A DNA stretch of 64,000 nt. It comes from Acidobacteriota bacterium (GTDB lineage Bacteria > Acidobacteriota > Terriglobia > UBA7540). The stretch is from positions 1 through 64,000 of the forward strand of contig CADDZJ010000009.1 of NCBI GenBank assembly GCA_902812415.1, given 5' to 3'. Of the stretch, positions 9,693 through 18,395 are shown in pieces. Each line of letters starts with the position of its first letter. Position 1 is the stretch's first letter. A program made the position numbers and the translations under genes. Below the pieces are notes generated by a model, which worked only from the letters and a program-made list of their open reading frames with translations, searched no databases and was not told the DNA's origin.

Positions 9693-10188
9693 GCAAACTC
9701 CTTGACCCCTATGTCTTTGAAGCGCTAAAAAGTAAGAACCCTAGAGGAATAGCAAAAGCTTGGGGCGATTTGCAAAGTGAAGCGTATCGCCCGCAAAGAA
9801 ACGGACGCGGAGAGTAAAGAGATTCCATGTTAAGGTAATAACAGGGAGGCGACAACTGGTTCGCCCGCGCCCGCTGCCGCCCGCCGAGGAGGTGGCATGC
9901 AGGGGCGCTTATTCGACCTCCCACATAAGCCCTCGTTCGCATCTAACTCAACGGAGGCTTGGATCCATCGCGTAGGGTTAAGATGTGCCAAACCATGAGA
10001 TGGGATTCCAAAATGAGATTTTACTTGCAAAATTTTTGAACTCTTGGTATTCCAAATGGCTCGCAGGAATCGCCGACGGATATGTTTAGCGATTGGTGGA
10101 TAAGGCCCCGAGTTTTCATTGGGGGAGCCGTTGCCTATCCCTGCTGATCCGAAATAAACTGAAAATATCAAACAGAGGTAGTAGTTCC
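9693..10188. other. Divergent intergenic region, no gene seen
   Basis: Frames on both strands are short and lack recognisable domains. The region probably carries the promoters of the symporter (leftward) and the secreted TPR-like protein (rightward). I could not fix a -35/-10 pair. Confidence 0.4.
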
Positions 10189-11580
10189 ATGAAAAGGACA
10201 ATCACCTTTTTAAGCGCTGGGTTGCTTGCCTGCTTCGTCTCGCTAACGCTTTGGGGAACGCCAGCAAACGATCCTGAGATATTGTTAGCGAAAGGCTCGC
10301 AGCAAGCATCTCAAGCGGCTCCGGCAGGGGTTCCAGCCGGTCAGTCGGCAGCCAATCAAGCGCCGCAATGGAAGAGCCGGGCAGAATATGACGCATTCCA
10401 GGAGATCCTGAAGGCTACCGATCCCCACGGCAAGATTTCTGCGGCGGATGCATTCTTGCAGAAATATCCCACGTCGGACTTCAAAGCTCAGGCCGATATC
10501 CTCAAGCTCCAGTCTTACGTGCAGCTCAATCAAGTGAACCAGGCCATGAGCGCTGCGAAAGATGCACTGAAGGATAACCCCAATAACGCCATCAAGATTA
10601 CGGCTTTGCATTACCTGACTTACGTTTTCCCTTACATCTATAAGCCCGGCGCATCAGATGCCTCCACCGAGCTTTCCGATGCCCAGAGCCAGGCCAAGGA
10701 GGGCCTGCAATTGTTGCAGCAAGTTCAGAAGCCTGCCAACGTTTCCCAGGAAGCGTTTGAGACTCAGATTAAGCAATATCGAGCGGACTTCAATCGCGCG
10801 TTGGGCTTTGCAGCGCTTCAGCAGAAGGACTTCAACAACGCCATCACCTATCTCAAGGCGGCCGCAGAAGATAATCCAAAGGATCCTTACACTTTTTCAT
10901 TTCTCGGCCAGGCTTATCTTTACGTGAAACCGGCGGATTATAACAGTTCGCTGTGGTATCTGGCGCGGGCGGTATCGCTGGCACAGCAGCAGCACACGCC
11001 CAACTTGTCAGCCCTCGAAAAGTTTTACGGTCAGGTTTATGTGAGCCGTCACGGTTCGGATGAAGGAGAAACCGATCTTGAGGCAAAAGCGGCTACCAGC
11101 TTGAATCCGCCGACAGGCTTCAACGTGGCCCCGCCGCCCAAGCACGCCAAAACAGGCAATCCGAACGTAGACGCGTTCTATACGGTTGAGGATGCCTTAG
11201 CTGTGGGTGGGAATCAGGCTCAAGAGGCTTGGGGAAGCCTCAAGGGGCAGCCCTTAGGCATTGTGGCGTTCGTGGAGAGCGTTTCTCCGGGAAGTGATCC
11301 GGGAACTTATCAAGTGAAGGCTGATGTCCTTCCCGATAGTCGGGGAAAGGCGGGGGTCTATCAATTGGTTCTGGTTACAAACCAGGCCGATGCGAAATAT
11401 CTCCAACTGGGAGACCCGATTCGATTTAAGGGAACGCTTTCTGCTTACACAAACGATCCCAGCTTTGTCCTGACGGTCTCGAATGTGGAGATTGATCCAC
11501 AGAGCTTGCAGATGGCCTCGGAACGCGCCAAAGCCAATGCCCAAAAAGCAACGCAGCAACGAACACATCACCGAAGATGA
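10189..11580 (+). CDS. Secreted TPR-like repeat protein of unknown function
   Basis: This 463-residue protein starts with a signal peptide (hydrophobic run FLSAGLLACFVSLTLWG). A low-complexity Gln/Ala/Pro segment follows, then helical repeats that look like tetratricopeptide units (AADAFLQKYPTSDFKAQA; NRALGFAALQQKDFNNAITY). The last third (about residues 320-440) is beta-rich, and the tail is basic and Gln-rich. The ATG at 10189 has AGAGG ten bases upstream. The longer frame from 10093 would bury the signal peptide. It is probably periplasmic or surface-located. No specific function can be assigned. Confidence 0.8.
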   Translation: MKRTITFLSAGLLACFVSLTLWGTPANDPEILLAKGSQQASQAAPAGVPAGQSAANQAPQWKSRAEYDAFQEILKATDPHGKISAADAFLQKYPTSDFKAQADILKLQSYVQLNQVNQAMSAAKDALKDNPNNAIKITALHYLTYVFPYIYKPGASDASTELSDAQSQAKEGLQLLQQVQKPANVSQEAFETQIKQYRADFNRALGFAALQQKDFNNAITYLKAAAEDNPKDPYTFSFLGQAYLYVKPADYNSSLWYLARAVSLAQQQHTPNLSALEKFYGQVYVSRHGSDEGETDLEAKAATSLNPPTGFNVAPPPKHAKTGNPNVDAFYTVEDALAVGGNQAQEAWGSLKGQPLGIVAFVESVSPGSDPGTYQVKADVLPDSRGKAGVYQLVLVTNQADAKYLQLGDPIRFKGTLSAYTNDPSFVLTVSNVEIDPQSLQMASERAKANAQKATQQRTHHRR

Positions 11581-11705
11581 AGACTAAGACGGAATGCGAT
11601 TCAGGAAAGCTGGAACCTGTGATTCTTGCATTTTTAGGATGGATTTGCTAAGTTGATACTGTAAGAGTTTGAGCCGGATAAAGGCTTTGTTATAAGGAGT
11701 TTAAG

Positions 11706-12038
11706 ATGGCGACTTCACTGGATTTAACCCCTACTGCGGTCGGGAAGGTCAAGGAAATCCTGGCGCAGCAGGCGCCTCAGCCCCTTGGGTTGAGAGTCTC
11801 GGTTGTAGGGGGAGGGTGCTCAGGGTTCTCTTACCAGATGAACTTTGAGAACGAAACCAGCCCTATTGATAAGACCTTCGAGTTCGATGGCCTGAAGGTT
11901 TTTGTTGATCAGGCCTCTTTGATGTACCTTAAAGGCACTAAGATTGATTATGTGGAAAGCCTCACAGGATCGGGATTCAAGTTTGAGAACCCTAATGTGA
12001 AATCAACCTGCGGTTGCGGCAGTTCCTTCACCGTATAA
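11706..12038 (+). CDS. Iron-sulfur cluster assembly/insertion protein, IscA/ErpA (HesB) family
   Basis: A-type carriers deliver Fe-S clusters to target enzymes. The 110-residue product has the three conserved cysteines: one in GGGCSGFSYQMNFE (about Cys38) and two in the C-terminal STCGCGSSF (about Cys102 and Cys104). The length is standard. The ATG at 11706 follows AAGGAG with six bases of spacing. No isc or suf genes are adjacent, so it stands alone, as erpA often does. Which of ErpA, IscA or SufA it corresponds to cannot be settled here. A strong terminator follows. Confidence 0.93.
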   Translation: MATSLDLTPTAVGKVKEILAQQAPQPLGLRVSVVGGGCSGFSYQMNFENETSPIDKTFEFDGLKVFVDQASLMYLKGTKIDYVESLTGSGFKFENPNVKSTCGCGSSFTV

Positions 12039-12063
12039 GCTTCTTTAAAAGCTGTCTTGAAAT

Positions 12064-12107
12064 GCCGACGTCACGCCTCAAAAGGCGGCGTCGGCTTTTC
12101 TTTTTTC
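12064..12107 (+). terminator. Rho-independent terminator after the IscA/ErpA-like gene
   Basis: GCCGACG at 12064 pairs with CGTCGGC ending at 12095, with an inner GCCT/AGGC pairing around a short A-rich loop. A T-rich run (TTTTCTTTTTTC) follows immediately. This is a textbook intrinsic terminator 25 bases after the stop codon. Confidence 0.85.
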
Positions 12108-12129
12108 AGAGGGGCTATTCCGCACATGC

Positions 12130-12915
12130 ATGCGAAATCTACGGCTACACATAGCTTATGACGGCGCTGATTTCTGTGGCTGGCAATATCAGCCCCAGAA
12201 GCCGACTATTCAAGCTTGCTTGGAAGAGGCGCTGACGAAGACTCTAGGTGGCGAGCGAGTTCGTCTGATTGGGTCGGGACGCACTGATGCCGGGGTGCAT
12301 GCGGCAGGCCAGGTGGCGAATTTCCGAACGGAATGCCCTATTCCTTGCGAAAATCTTCGGAAGGCGCTCAATGATGCTCTCCCTCCGGCGATTCGAATCC
12401 TCCAAGTTTCGGAGGCCCCGCTTGGTTTCCATGCGCGGTACGACGCGCAGGCAAAAACCTATCGCTACCGAATTTTGCAAGCTCCAGTGTGCCCTCCGTT
12501 TCTCTCACGATTCGTCTATCATGAGCCTTGCCCCCTGAATCATCGCAGGATGGCGCAGGCCGCGAAACTGATCGAGGGAAAACACGACTTTACTTCGTTT
12601 GCCGCCTCGAACGCGCGATCTGATAGAAACACGGGAAAAGACAAGCTGGCCCACACGCAGAGCAAATCCAACATTCGCACGGTCTTTTCATCATGTTTCT
12701 TCTGGAAACCGCAGACCAAGTTGCTTACCTACGAGGTTCGCGCCGATGGGTTCCTGCAGCATATGGTCCGAAACATTGTGGGAACCCTCCTCCTGGTAGG
12801 TTGTGGCCGCTTGGCTCCTGAAGACATCCTGAATATCCTTAGCGCTCGCGATCGGCGCCAGGCTGGGCCCACCGCGCCTGCCCAGGGGTTATGGCTCATC
12901 AAAGTCGAATATTAA
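12130..12915 (+). CDS. truA: tRNA pseudouridine synthase A
   Basis: TruA isomerises uridines 38-40 in the tRNA anticodon arm. The 261-residue product begins LHIAYDGADFCGWQYQPQ and carries the catalytic Asp in GSGRTDAGVHA. The C-terminal FLQHMVRNIVGTLL is also diagnostic. A polar insertion (about residues 158-180, GKDKLAHTQSKSN) interrupts the usual IRTV strand region, so the protein is slightly longer than a minimal TruA. The ATG at 12130 follows an overlapping ATG four bases earlier, with GAGGGG further upstream. The gene begins just after the terminator and may have its own promoter. Confidence 0.95.
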   Translation: MRNLRLHIAYDGADFCGWQYQPQKPTIQACLEEALTKTLGGERVRLIGSGRTDAGVHAAGQVANFRTECPIPCENLRKALNDALPPAIRILQVSEAPLGFHARYDAQAKTYRYRILQAPVCPPFLSRFVYHEPCPLNHRRMAQAAKLIEGKHDFTSFAASNARSDRNTGKDKLAHTQSKSNIRTVFSSCFFWKPQTKLLTYEVRADGFLQHMVRNIVGTLLLVGCGRLAPEDILNILSARDRRQAGPTAPAQGLWLIKVEY

Positions 12916-13071
12916 TGTGGCTTCGCTTTGGGCCTGTAAGCCGTAGCCGCTTACGCGTTCCTGCTCGACGGTGAGCCCCGCCCCGCAAGATGGACCCGAG
13001 GACATGAATGCAACTTACTTCTCCCCACCGGGGTAAGGATCTAAAAGGAACTTGACTCAAACGCCAATCGC

Positions 13072-13950
13072 ATGCCGTTTTCACAACGACTGAAAGCTGA
13101 AATTTTGCTGGTGGTAATCACGTTCATTTGGGGCGCGACTTTCGTCATCGTCAAGCAAGCGCTCAATGACGCCTCGCCTCTCGTCTTTCTCGCAGCAAGG
13201 TTTACACTAGCCGGGGCGCTCTTATTCTTCATCCTTGGAAAAGGAAAGATAGCCTCGAAGTCGCTGAGACCTGCATTTGTACTGGGCATCTTTCTGTTTC
13301 TTGGGTATTTTTTCCAAACCTGGGGGCAGGAATATACCACTCCCTCCAAGTGCGCTTTTATTACCGGGTTTAGCTTCATTCTCGTACCCCTGATCGAGAT
13401 GTTCAGGGGATCGTCTTTGAGTCGGGCCAGCCTCGCAGGAGCCTTTCTGGGGCTTGGAGGGATCTATTTGTTAGTCTTGCCTTCCAGCGTCTATGCCGTG
13501 AATCGCGGCGATGTTCTGACGTTGTTAGGAGCCATCGGATTCGCCATTTACATTGTCCTGGTGGACATCTATACTCATCGACACCCGTTCACCCACCTGG
13601 CGCCTATGCAGATTCTGGTAGTGGGAGGGCTTGCGCTGCTGGGGTTGCCGCTCGACCTGGGAAGAATGCTGCATTGGACGGCGGGACTGATATTCGCTAT
13701 TGCAGTGACCGCCGTTTTCGCCACCAGCTTTGCGTTTGCAGTCCAGATTTGGGCGCAACGGTACGTGCCGACCGCACACACGGCGCTCATCTTTGCTCTG
13801 GAACCTGTTTTTGCGGCTTTAACGTCTTATTCAGTTCTGGGCGAACGGCTGGGGCATCGCATCCTGTTAGGATCTGCGCTCATTCTGGCAGGTATGGTCG
13901 TCTCGGAGCGTCGGGGTTCCTCTCAAGCAGTCGTGGATAAACACGGCTGA
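13072..13950 (+). CDS. DMT superfamily transporter (EamA domains)
   Basis: The product has 292 residues with about ten membrane helices in two EamA repeats. It begins with the typical LLVVITFIWGATFVIVKQAL, and the second repeat ends near ALEPVFAALTSYSVLGERLG, a hallmark of the drug/metabolite transporter superfamily. Substrates vary widely (amino acids, nucleotide sugars, drugs) and cannot be read from sequence. No strong ribosome binding site is positioned before the ATG at 13072. It is convergent with the following minus-strand gene. Confidence 0.9.
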   Translation: MPFSQRLKAEILLVVITFIWGATFVIVKQALNDASPLVFLAARFTLAGALLFFILGKGKIASKSLRPAFVLGIFLFLGYFFQTWGQEYTTPSKCAFITGFSFILVPLIEMFRGSSLSRASLAGAFLGLGGIYLLVLPSSVYAVNRGDVLTLLGAIGFAIYIVLVDIYTHRHPFTHLAPMQILVVGGLALLGLPLDLGRMLHWTAGLIFAIAVTAVFATSFAFAVQIWAQRYVPTAHTALIFALEPVFAALTSYSVLGERLGHRILLGSALILAGMVVSERRGSSQAVVDKHG

Positions 13951-14020
13951 GTCGCGCGTTTGGTTTTGTCGCACTCACCCCCTTCGCTTTTTGCCTTCCA
14001 TCTGTGAGGGTTAGGGCAGG

Positions 14021-14737
14021 TCATTCTTTCTGGCAACGGCTCTGCCAGACGGCTTTGCCGACAAAGAAGGGTCCCATGCTCTGGATATAGCGGGAAGTCT
14101 GCCGCGTTTTGCGCATTTCCTGGACGCAAGCCGAAAGTGGATAAAGCTCACGGCCAAGGAGGCCGATGACGAAGTCATTATCGTTCTGATCCAGCCCAAA
14201 GCAGGCCAGGCGAACATCGTGGGCGTAATCAGCCTCGCCAAAGGCATGCCCAATCCGGCCATGTTCGCTCAGAATGGAACCTTTTTCCTCGGAAGGCAAT
14301 CCGGAAAAGGTTCCCGACCGCCGTAGAGGATACCAGATGGCCCACGGCCAGTCAGGGTTCAGTACGGTATGTCGCGGCTTTTCAAAGAGCCAGTCCTCAA
14401 GATTCGGCTCATGCCCAACTGCATAAGTGCGACCGAACATTGTGAACTCAGGTTTCAAGGCGAGTGCAGAGAAAGGCGGCGTCAGTAAGAATTCACGAGC
14501 TGTTGTGACAAAAAAGCCAGGGTTTCGGCTCCAGGTGAGGAGCGCCACCCCGCGTGGGTCATTAAGATCGGCATAAAGAACGCTTTCAAATGCGGCCGTT
14601 TTCAGGGAATCCACAAGGTCCGCAACATGCGCGCAAGCGCCAAACGCCAGAAATTGCATAAACAGGCGCGCCTCGGAAGTGATGCGCTCTCCGTTTCGCA
14701 TCGCCCCTTTTTCTCGTAAGTCAAGCTGTACGGCCAT
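14021..14737 (-). CDS. Chlorite dismutase/ChdC-family heme protein
   Basis: The 238-residue product matches the chlorite-dismutase fold family, which includes coproheme decarboxylase (ChdC/HemQ), the last enzyme of the coproporphyrin-dependent heme pathway. Visible family features are WYPLRRSGTFSGLP, EHGRIGHAF, the proximal-histidine region YAHDVRLACFGLD and the C-terminal RKTRQTSRYI followed by GPFFVGKAV. The distal Arg of true chlorite dismutases was not identified. ChdC is the likelier role (inference). It sits 31 bases downstream of a CDP-alcohol phosphatidyltransferase gene on the same strand. No other heme gene is nearby. Confidence 0.82.
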   Translation of the reverse strand: MAVQLDLREKGAMRNGERITSEARLFMQFLAFGACAHVADLVDSLKTAAFESVLYADLNDPRGVALLTWSRNPGFFVTTAREFLLTPPFSALALKPEFTMFGRTYAVGHEPNLEDWLFEKPRHTVLNPDWPWAIWYPLRRSGTFSGLPSEEKGSILSEHGRIGHAFGEADYAHDVRLACFGLDQNDNDFVIGLLGRELYPLSACVQEMRKTRQTSRYIQSMGPFFVGKAVWQSRCQKE

Positions 14738-14768
14738 ATTCCCCTTTCTGGATACACCCGGCAGGCTC

Positions 14769-15362
14769 CTAAAGCCGGCCGGCCAACCGCTGGGTTTCGC
14801 GGTAAGTGTGCACTACGCGATGGAGGACGGTCAGGTTCGAGAAAACCACAATGACCCACAAAACCGGGGCCATGCGATCAAAAAGCGCCCCGATAATCAG
14901 CAGAACAATCCGCTCCGGCCGCTCGAGAAATCCGACCTTACAGGAACGGATCACGTTCTCCGCGCGTGCGCGCGTATAGCTAGTCATAATGGCGCCGATC
15001 ATGCAGATGGCGACGAGAACGACATACCAGAATCGATTGGCGCGGCTATAAAACACCAGCAGCCCAACCAGCAGGAGCAGGTCAGAGTATCGGTCCAGAA
15101 CGGAATCCAAAAATCCTCCGAAAGGCGTGACCCGATGGCTGATGCGGGCGACTGGCCCATCTGTTAGATCAAAGATAGCGGCGATGATAATCGTAACTCC
15201 CGCCCATCGGAAGTAGCCCGCCGCAAAGAGGTAGGCAGCCACCAGATTGATGAGAAGCCCGATGGAAGTAAGAAGGTTGGGATTCACACCCCGGCGCACG
15301 AAGCCACCGATGATGCGGTCAACCAGATATTTCCCGCCTTTACCGATCTGCGCTGTGATCAT
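14769..15362 (-). CDS. CDP-alcohol phosphatidyltransferase family membrane protein
   Basis: The enzyme transfers a phosphatidyl group from a CDP-lipid to an alcohol (glycerol-phosphate, inositol-phosphate or similar). The complete signature D-x2-DG-x2-AR-x8-G-x3-D-x3-D is present, with Asp65, Asp68, Asp86 and Asp90 as predicted metal ligands. The 197-residue protein has about six membrane helices. The acceptor alcohol cannot be told from this motif, and a PgsA or phosphatidylinositol-phosphate-synthase-like role are both possible. It is divergent from the waaF operon and leads the ChdC-like gene. Confidence 0.9.
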   Translation of the reverse strand: MITAQIGKGGKYLVDRIIGGFVRRGVNPNLLTSIGLLINLVAAYLFAAGYFRWAGVTIIIAAIFDLTDGPVARISHRVTPFGGFLDSVLDRYSDLLLLVGLLVFYSRANRFWYVVLVAICMIGAIMTSYTRARAENVIRSCKVGFLERPERIVLLIIGALFDRMAPVLWVIVVFSNLTVLHRVVHTYRETQRLAGRL

Positions 15363-15675
15363 AAGAAGCCATTTTACTGCCGTCCCGCAGCAGTCTCTTC
15401 ATTATAGATGGGAACAATAATGCTGACCAATCGAGGGCTCTCGACTTCCTCATCCTCCGGCCTTTCCAGCCTGAGCGGAAAGGGAAACCGCGAAGGCACG
15501 GGTGGGGGCCTTAAATCCGTCCCGCCGGAGTTTTTGCTGCAAATTTAAGGCGCCATGAGGCATATACTCGCCGTCAGTCTTTGTGAAGCGTATGCCGATT
15601 TGGCCCTGGCTTTTGTTATACTCGCTCTAGACCATTTTGGCGTCATCATGCGCCTTTAGGAAGAAGGATTGACCC
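15363..15675. other. Divergent promoter region before the heptose operon
   Basis: This is 313 bases without a gene between the leftward phosphatidyltransferase and rightward waaF. Two similar boxes containing ATACTCG occur (TATACT at about 15563-15568 and 15617-15622). They could be -10 elements, but I found no well-placed -35 for either. Confidence 0.35.
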
Positions 15676-16794
15676 TTGATTGTTCGTGGGAGCCTGTTGC
15701 GGGAACCGCAGAAAATCCTTGTGCGGGCAACCAATTGGATTGGAGATGCCGTCATCTCCCTGCCTGCTCTTGAAGCATTGCGGGCGCGCTTTCCCGAGGC
15801 CGAAATTGTGGTGGTGGCCAAACCCTGGGTCAGCAGCGTCTATGATCGTCATCCGGCTTTGGACCGGCAGATCCTCTATGATCCGCAAGGCGTGCATCGC
15901 GGCTCCGGGGGATTCAGCGCGCTGATTCGGCAGCTAAGGAAAGAACGTTTTGACGCGGCCATTTTGTTTCAGAATGCCTTCCATGCCGCCTGGATGGCGT
16001 GGCGGGCCAACATTCCAAATCGAATCGGTTATGCGCGCGACGGGCGCGCCTTTCTGCTGACAGAATCCATTGAGACGCCCGCTCCAGCGGCATATGGGCA
16101 TCAGGCTTACTATTATCTGCACCTGCTGTTTCGCGCGGGGATAATTCCGCGGCCTGAGCCTCCTGGCCCTCTGGAAGGAATTCGCCTCACGGTTCAACCG
16201 GAGGAGAGAGCCTGGGCGGTGCGGCATCTTGAGTCGCTCGGGCTGGGCGGACCGAGATTTCTGGTTGCAGTGGTTCCCGGCGCCTCCTACGGACCGGCCA
16301 AGCGCTGGTCTCCCGAGCGATTCGCAGAGTTGGCAGACCGGCTGATTGAGACCCTCCACGCGGACGTGCTTTTGTTCGGCTCGGCGGCGGAAAGACCTCT
16401 CGCCGAGGAAATCGCCCAGGAGATGGAGCACACTCCGACGCTCATAGTCGGAGAAACAACGCTCCGCCAATCCATGGCTTTATTCGAGCGCTGCCGCTTG
16501 GTGGTGACAAATGATTCGGGCCCCATGCACGTTGCAGCAGCCATGGCTCTGCCCGTCATCGGAATCTTCGGCTCGACCAATCTGTACGCGACCGGCCCCT
16601 TCGGTCCTAACGCCCGGATGGTCCGGCATCCGGTTGAATGCAGCCCCTGCGGCCTGCGCGTGTGCCCTATTGATTTTCGTTGCATGGAGGGCGTCACCGT
16701 CTCCACGGTCTATCGAGTGGCATTGGAACTTGTCAAGCAGCTGGGTGTAACTCACGATCATCCTGCGCGTGGAAGACCGTCACCATCGGATTGA
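15676..16794 (+). CDS. waaF: ADP-heptose:LPS heptosyltransferase II (WaaF-type, GT9)
   Basis: The enzyme adds a heptose to the LPS inner core at the cytoplasmic face of the inner membrane. The 372-residue product shows the GT9 features VRATNWIGDAVISLPAL at the N-terminus, VPGASYGPAKRWSPERF in the middle, and the nucleotide-sugar site TNDSGPMHVAAAMALPVIG. The segment SPCGLRVCPID near the end is typical of WaaF. The start is TTG at 15676, supported by AGGA eight bases upstream. It heads an operon with hldE1, hldE2 and waaC, and its 3' end lies just before the hldE1 start. Confidence 0.92.
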   Translation: MIVRGSLLREPQKILVRATNWIGDAVISLPALEALRARFPEAEIVVVAKPWVSSVYDRHPALDRQILYDPQGVHRGSGGFSALIRQLRKERFDAAILFQNAFHAAWMAWRANIPNRIGYARDGRAFLLTESIETPAPAAYGHQAYYYLHLLFRAGIIPRPEPPGPLEGIRLTVQPEERAWAVRHLESLGLGGPRFLVAVVPGASYGPAKRWSPERFAELADRLIETLHADVLLFGSAAERPLAEEIAQEMEHTPTLIVGETTLRQSMALFERCRLVVTNDSGPMHVAAAMALPVIGIFGSTNLYATGPFGPNARMVRHPVECSPCGLRVCPIDFRCMEGVTVSTVYRVALELVKQLGVTHDHPARGRPSPSD

Positions 16795-16873
16795 GTGGCG
16801 CAACGTAATAGAGCCGCAACCCAAAAGAAATCAAGACTTTGCATGCAATAATCCGTCTTCCCTGCAAAAACCC

Positions 16874-17887
16874 ATGAGAATTTCCTCACGCGACCGCCGT
16901 GATTTACTCTCGCTGATTCACCGCTTTCCTCGGCAGGTCATCAGCGTGCTTGGGGACCTGGTGGCGGATGAATTTATTCGCGGAGAGATCGCCCGCGTCT
17001 CCCGAGAGGCTCCTGTCCTGATTTTAAGGCAGCAGCGGAAAGATATTGTGCCAGGCGGAGGCGGCAACGCGGCCAATAACCTCGTCGAACTTGGCGCTCG
17101 GGTACAAATCGTAGGCGTTGTCGGAGAGGATGAGTCCGGCGAAGCATTGCTCCGTTATTTTCAGAGCAAGGGAGTCTCGACGCGCTGGATTACGCGGCTC
17201 CCGAATTATGATACGCCCACCAAATCGCGAGTGTTAGGAGGGCTGGGGCATGGCCATTCTCAACAGATTGTTCGCATCGATCGTGAGCCGCAGGAAGCGC
17301 TGTCGCGAGATTTTCGACGCGAGCTTCGCCAGCGAACGGTTCCGCTGTTGAAAGAATCTTCAGCGCTTTTGGTCTCGGACTACGGGTATGGAGCCATCAA
17401 CGCGCAAGAATTGACGCAGCTTCAGAAGAGCTTGCGCGGAATTCGCCTGCCTGTTACCGTAGATTCCAGGTATCGTATTCTGGATTACCGCCGCGTCACC
17501 GCTTCAACTCCGAATGAGCCGGAGATGGAAGCCGCCTTCAGACAGCGTATTGGCGACGAGATCGGCCTCCTTCACCAGTTGGCCTATCGCCTGCTGCGCA
17601 CGGCTTCTCTCAGGGCCTTGCTCGTGACACGCGGGCGCGAGGGGATGGTGCTTTACGAGCCCCGGCGCAAGCCTCAGGCCCTGCCTATTTTTGGATCTGA
17701 CCAGGTGGCGGATGTCACGGGCGCAGGCGACACCGTGATTGCGGCTTTCACCCTTGCTTTGGCAGCGGGAGCAAGCTTTTTACACGCTGCTATGCTTGCC
17801 AATTGCGCCGGAGGATTGGTAGTGATGAAGAGTGGAACAGCCACCGTATCCAGACAAGAACTGGAAGAAGCCATTCGGAACGCGTGA
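16874..17887 (+). CDS. hldE1: D-glycero-beta-D-manno-heptose-7-phosphate kinase (HldE1/RfaE1)
   Basis: This PfkB-family sugar kinase phosphorylates heptose-7-phosphate at C1 in ADP-heptose synthesis. Visible motifs are VPGGGGNAANNLVELGA (substrate side) and DVTGAGDTVIAAF (the catalytic Asp and anion hole). In enterobacteria this domain is fused to the adenylyltransferase. Here the two are separate genes overlapping by four bases. I chose ATG at 16874 (337 residues). A GTG at 16769 would overlap waaF and add an unlikely 35-residue leader. The start is uncertain because neither has a good ribosome binding site. Confidence 0.9.
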   Translation: MRISSRDRRDLLSLIHRFPRQVISVLGDLVADEFIRGEIARVSREAPVLILRQQRKDIVPGGGGNAANNLVELGARVQIVGVVGEDESGEALLRYFQSKGVSTRWITRLPNYDTPTKSRVLGGLGHGHSQQIVRIDREPQEALSRDFRRELRQRTVPLLKESSALLVSDYGYGAINAQELTQLQKSLRGIRLPVTVDSRYRILDYRRVTASTPNEPEMEAAFRQRIGDEIGLLHQLAYRLLRTASLRALLVTRGREGMVLYEPRRKPQALPIFGSDQVADVTGAGDTVIAAFTLALAAGASFLHAAMLANCAGGLVVMKSGTATVSRQELEEAIRNA

Positions 17888-18375
17888 ATCACAAGATCAT
17901 CCCGCAATCTGAATTACCTTCGCTGGGTGACCGCCTCAGGAAGAGGGGGTGGAAGATTGTCCTGGCGAATGGCTGTTTCGATCTGCTGCACGTCGGCCAT
18001 ATTCGATTCCTCCAGGATGCCAAGCGGCAGGGCGATGTTCTGGTGGTCGGAATCAACAGCGATCGTGCCGTCAGAACCTTGAAGGGTTCCGGAAGGCCGT
18101 TGATGCCTGAAAACGCGAGAGCAGAGTTAATCGCGGCTCTCGAATGCGTGGACTTTGTGACCATCTTTGATTGCCTCACGGCTGAGGAGATCTTACGCGA
18201 CCTGAGACCACACATCCAGTGTAAAGGGACCGATTACTCAGAAGCATCCGTGCCAGAAGGAAAAGTCATCGAAGGGTTGGGGGGCACGGTTTGTATTGTG
18301 GGAGACGCGAAGGGCCACTCGACACGCGAGATTCTGGCGGATATTCGAAAGCGCTTTAAACACCCTCCGGCATAA
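17884..18375 (+). CDS. hldE2: D-glycero-beta-D-manno-heptose 1-phosphate adenylyltransferase (HldE2/RfaE2)
   Basis: The enzyme transfers AMP from ATP to heptose-1-phosphate, giving ADP-heptose. The 163-residue nucleotidyltransferase has GCFDLLHVGHIRFL with the HxGH ATP site and the C-terminal GHSTREILADIRK typical of RfaE2. The GTG at 17884 overlaps the hldE1 stop as GTGA, indicating translational coupling. Longer frames upstream are shadows of hldE1. No gmhA, gmhB or hldD epimerase gene is in the window. Confidence 0.93.
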   Translation: MNHKIIPQSELPSLGDRLRKRGWKIVLANGCFDLLHVGHIRFLQDAKRQGDVLVVGINSDRAVRTLKGSGRPLMPENARAELIAALECVDFVTIFDCLTAEEILRDLRPHIQCKGTDYSEASVPEGKVIEGLGGTVCIVGDAKGHSTREILADIRKRFKHPPA

Positions 18376-18395
18376 CTTCAAAGTTGCCGCTCGTT

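Noticed and set aside
8892-9728. 278-codon plus-strand frame opposite the sodium:solute symporter
   Set aside because: Antisense shadow: the hydrophobic helices of the symporter read as charged residues in reverse.
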